This document shows positions 62,447-62,543 of a DNA stretch of 62,543 nt, piece after piece. Each line of letters begins with the position of its first letter. Positions within the stretch are counted from its first letter, which is position 1. Both the position numbers and the translations under genes were made by a program. Source of the DNA: Candidatus Rokuibacteriota bacterium (GTDB lineage Bacteria > Methylomirabilota > Methylomirabilia > Rokubacteriales > CSP1-6); NCBI GenBank assembly GCA_016866775.1, contig VGLJ01000025.1, positions 1-62,543 on the forward strand, read 5' to 3'. The notes beneath the pieces are model-generated. The model saw nothing but the letters and a program-made list of their open reading frames with translations, ran no database searches and had not been told where the DNA came from.

Positions 62447-62543
62447 ATGAAATTTTGTTGATCTACGGCAGCGAGGCTGCGATGGCGAATCGACGGCCCG
62501 AGGACATGATGGCGACGGTGAAGGAGTACGTCGCCGTCGCCGA
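62447..62543 (+). pseudogene. Start of a YciI-like (YCII/DGPF) protein with one-base frameshift, cut by the window end
   Basis: AGGAGG lies 4 bp before ATG at 62447, which reads MKFC and then stops. If one T is added to the TTTT run at 62453-62456 the frame becomes MKFLLIYGSEAAMANRRPED and continues open to the window end, matching the usual start of YciI-related proteins (MKYMLLIYGDE). The lesion lies in a homopolymer, where a sequencing or assembly slip is common. Confidence 0.5.

Overview
The window is very GC-rich, gene-dense DNA (genes abut or overlap by 1-4 nt, with frequent ATGA, GTGA and TGATG junctions). Starts are ATG, GTG or TTG and purine-rich ribosome sites are common. Gene content points to a free-living, probably soil or subsurface heterotroph: solute-binding proteins of several ABC families, a tripartite tricarboxylate transporter, hydantoinase/oxoprolinase A and B pairs, F420-type (LLM) oxidoreductases and a four-subunit 2-oxoacid:ferredoxin oxidoreductase. 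This mix resembles Candidatus Rokubacteria / Methylomirabilota; that placement is inference from gene content and no search was run. No rRNA, tRNA, CRISPR array or insertion sequence was recognised.

Layout. 1-4.0 kb: end of a CopD-like copper protein, then a minus-strand operon (SDR, enoyl-CoA hydratase-like protein, small HTH regulator, alpha/beta hydrolase interrupted by TGA). 4.1-9.8 kb: DAO oxidase, two D-2-hydroxyacid dehydrogenases, a family 5 solute-binding protein and a dead Rieske gene. 9.8-12.9 kb: three paralogous 41-residue peptides (one divergent, two tandem), an ATP-grasp ligase and an MFS transporter, with covarying inverted repeats around the peptide genes; this is the best candidate for an undescribed system. 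12.9-26.3 kb: M24 enzyme, branched-chain amino-acid binding protein with an internal TGA, RidA, HIBADH-like dehydrogenase, DNA glycosylase, serine hydrolase, oligopeptide ABC genes without ATPases, SrkA kinase, acyl-CoA dehydrogenase-like enzyme and a DUF222/HNH protein. 26.7-40 kb: one plus-strand run with a membrane-anchored selenocysteine peroxiredoxin, KorDABC-like enzyme, acyl-CoA synthetase, TctCBA, an enolase-superfamily enzyme and HyuAB. 40-46.7 kb: YqeY, J-protein, alanine dehydrogenase, a secreted protein and a spermidine-type ABC operon in which a permease is fused to the binding protein. 46.7-62.5 kb: LLM enzyme, second HyuAB pair, MmgE/PrpD, a second selenoprotein (AhpD-like), PfpI, M81 peptidase, CoA transferase, amidohydrolase, a third HyuB and the start of a YciI-like gene.

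Two in-frame TGA codons sit exactly where thiol enzymes have a catalytic Cys, and each is followed at the proper distance by a 7-bp hairpin with G first in its loop; they are most simply read as selenocysteine. Two other in-frame TGAs do not fit this. The window also carries many lesions (single-base frameshifts, internal deletions, a gene fusion, relic genes). These may be real decay or assembly error; the sequence alone cannot decide.
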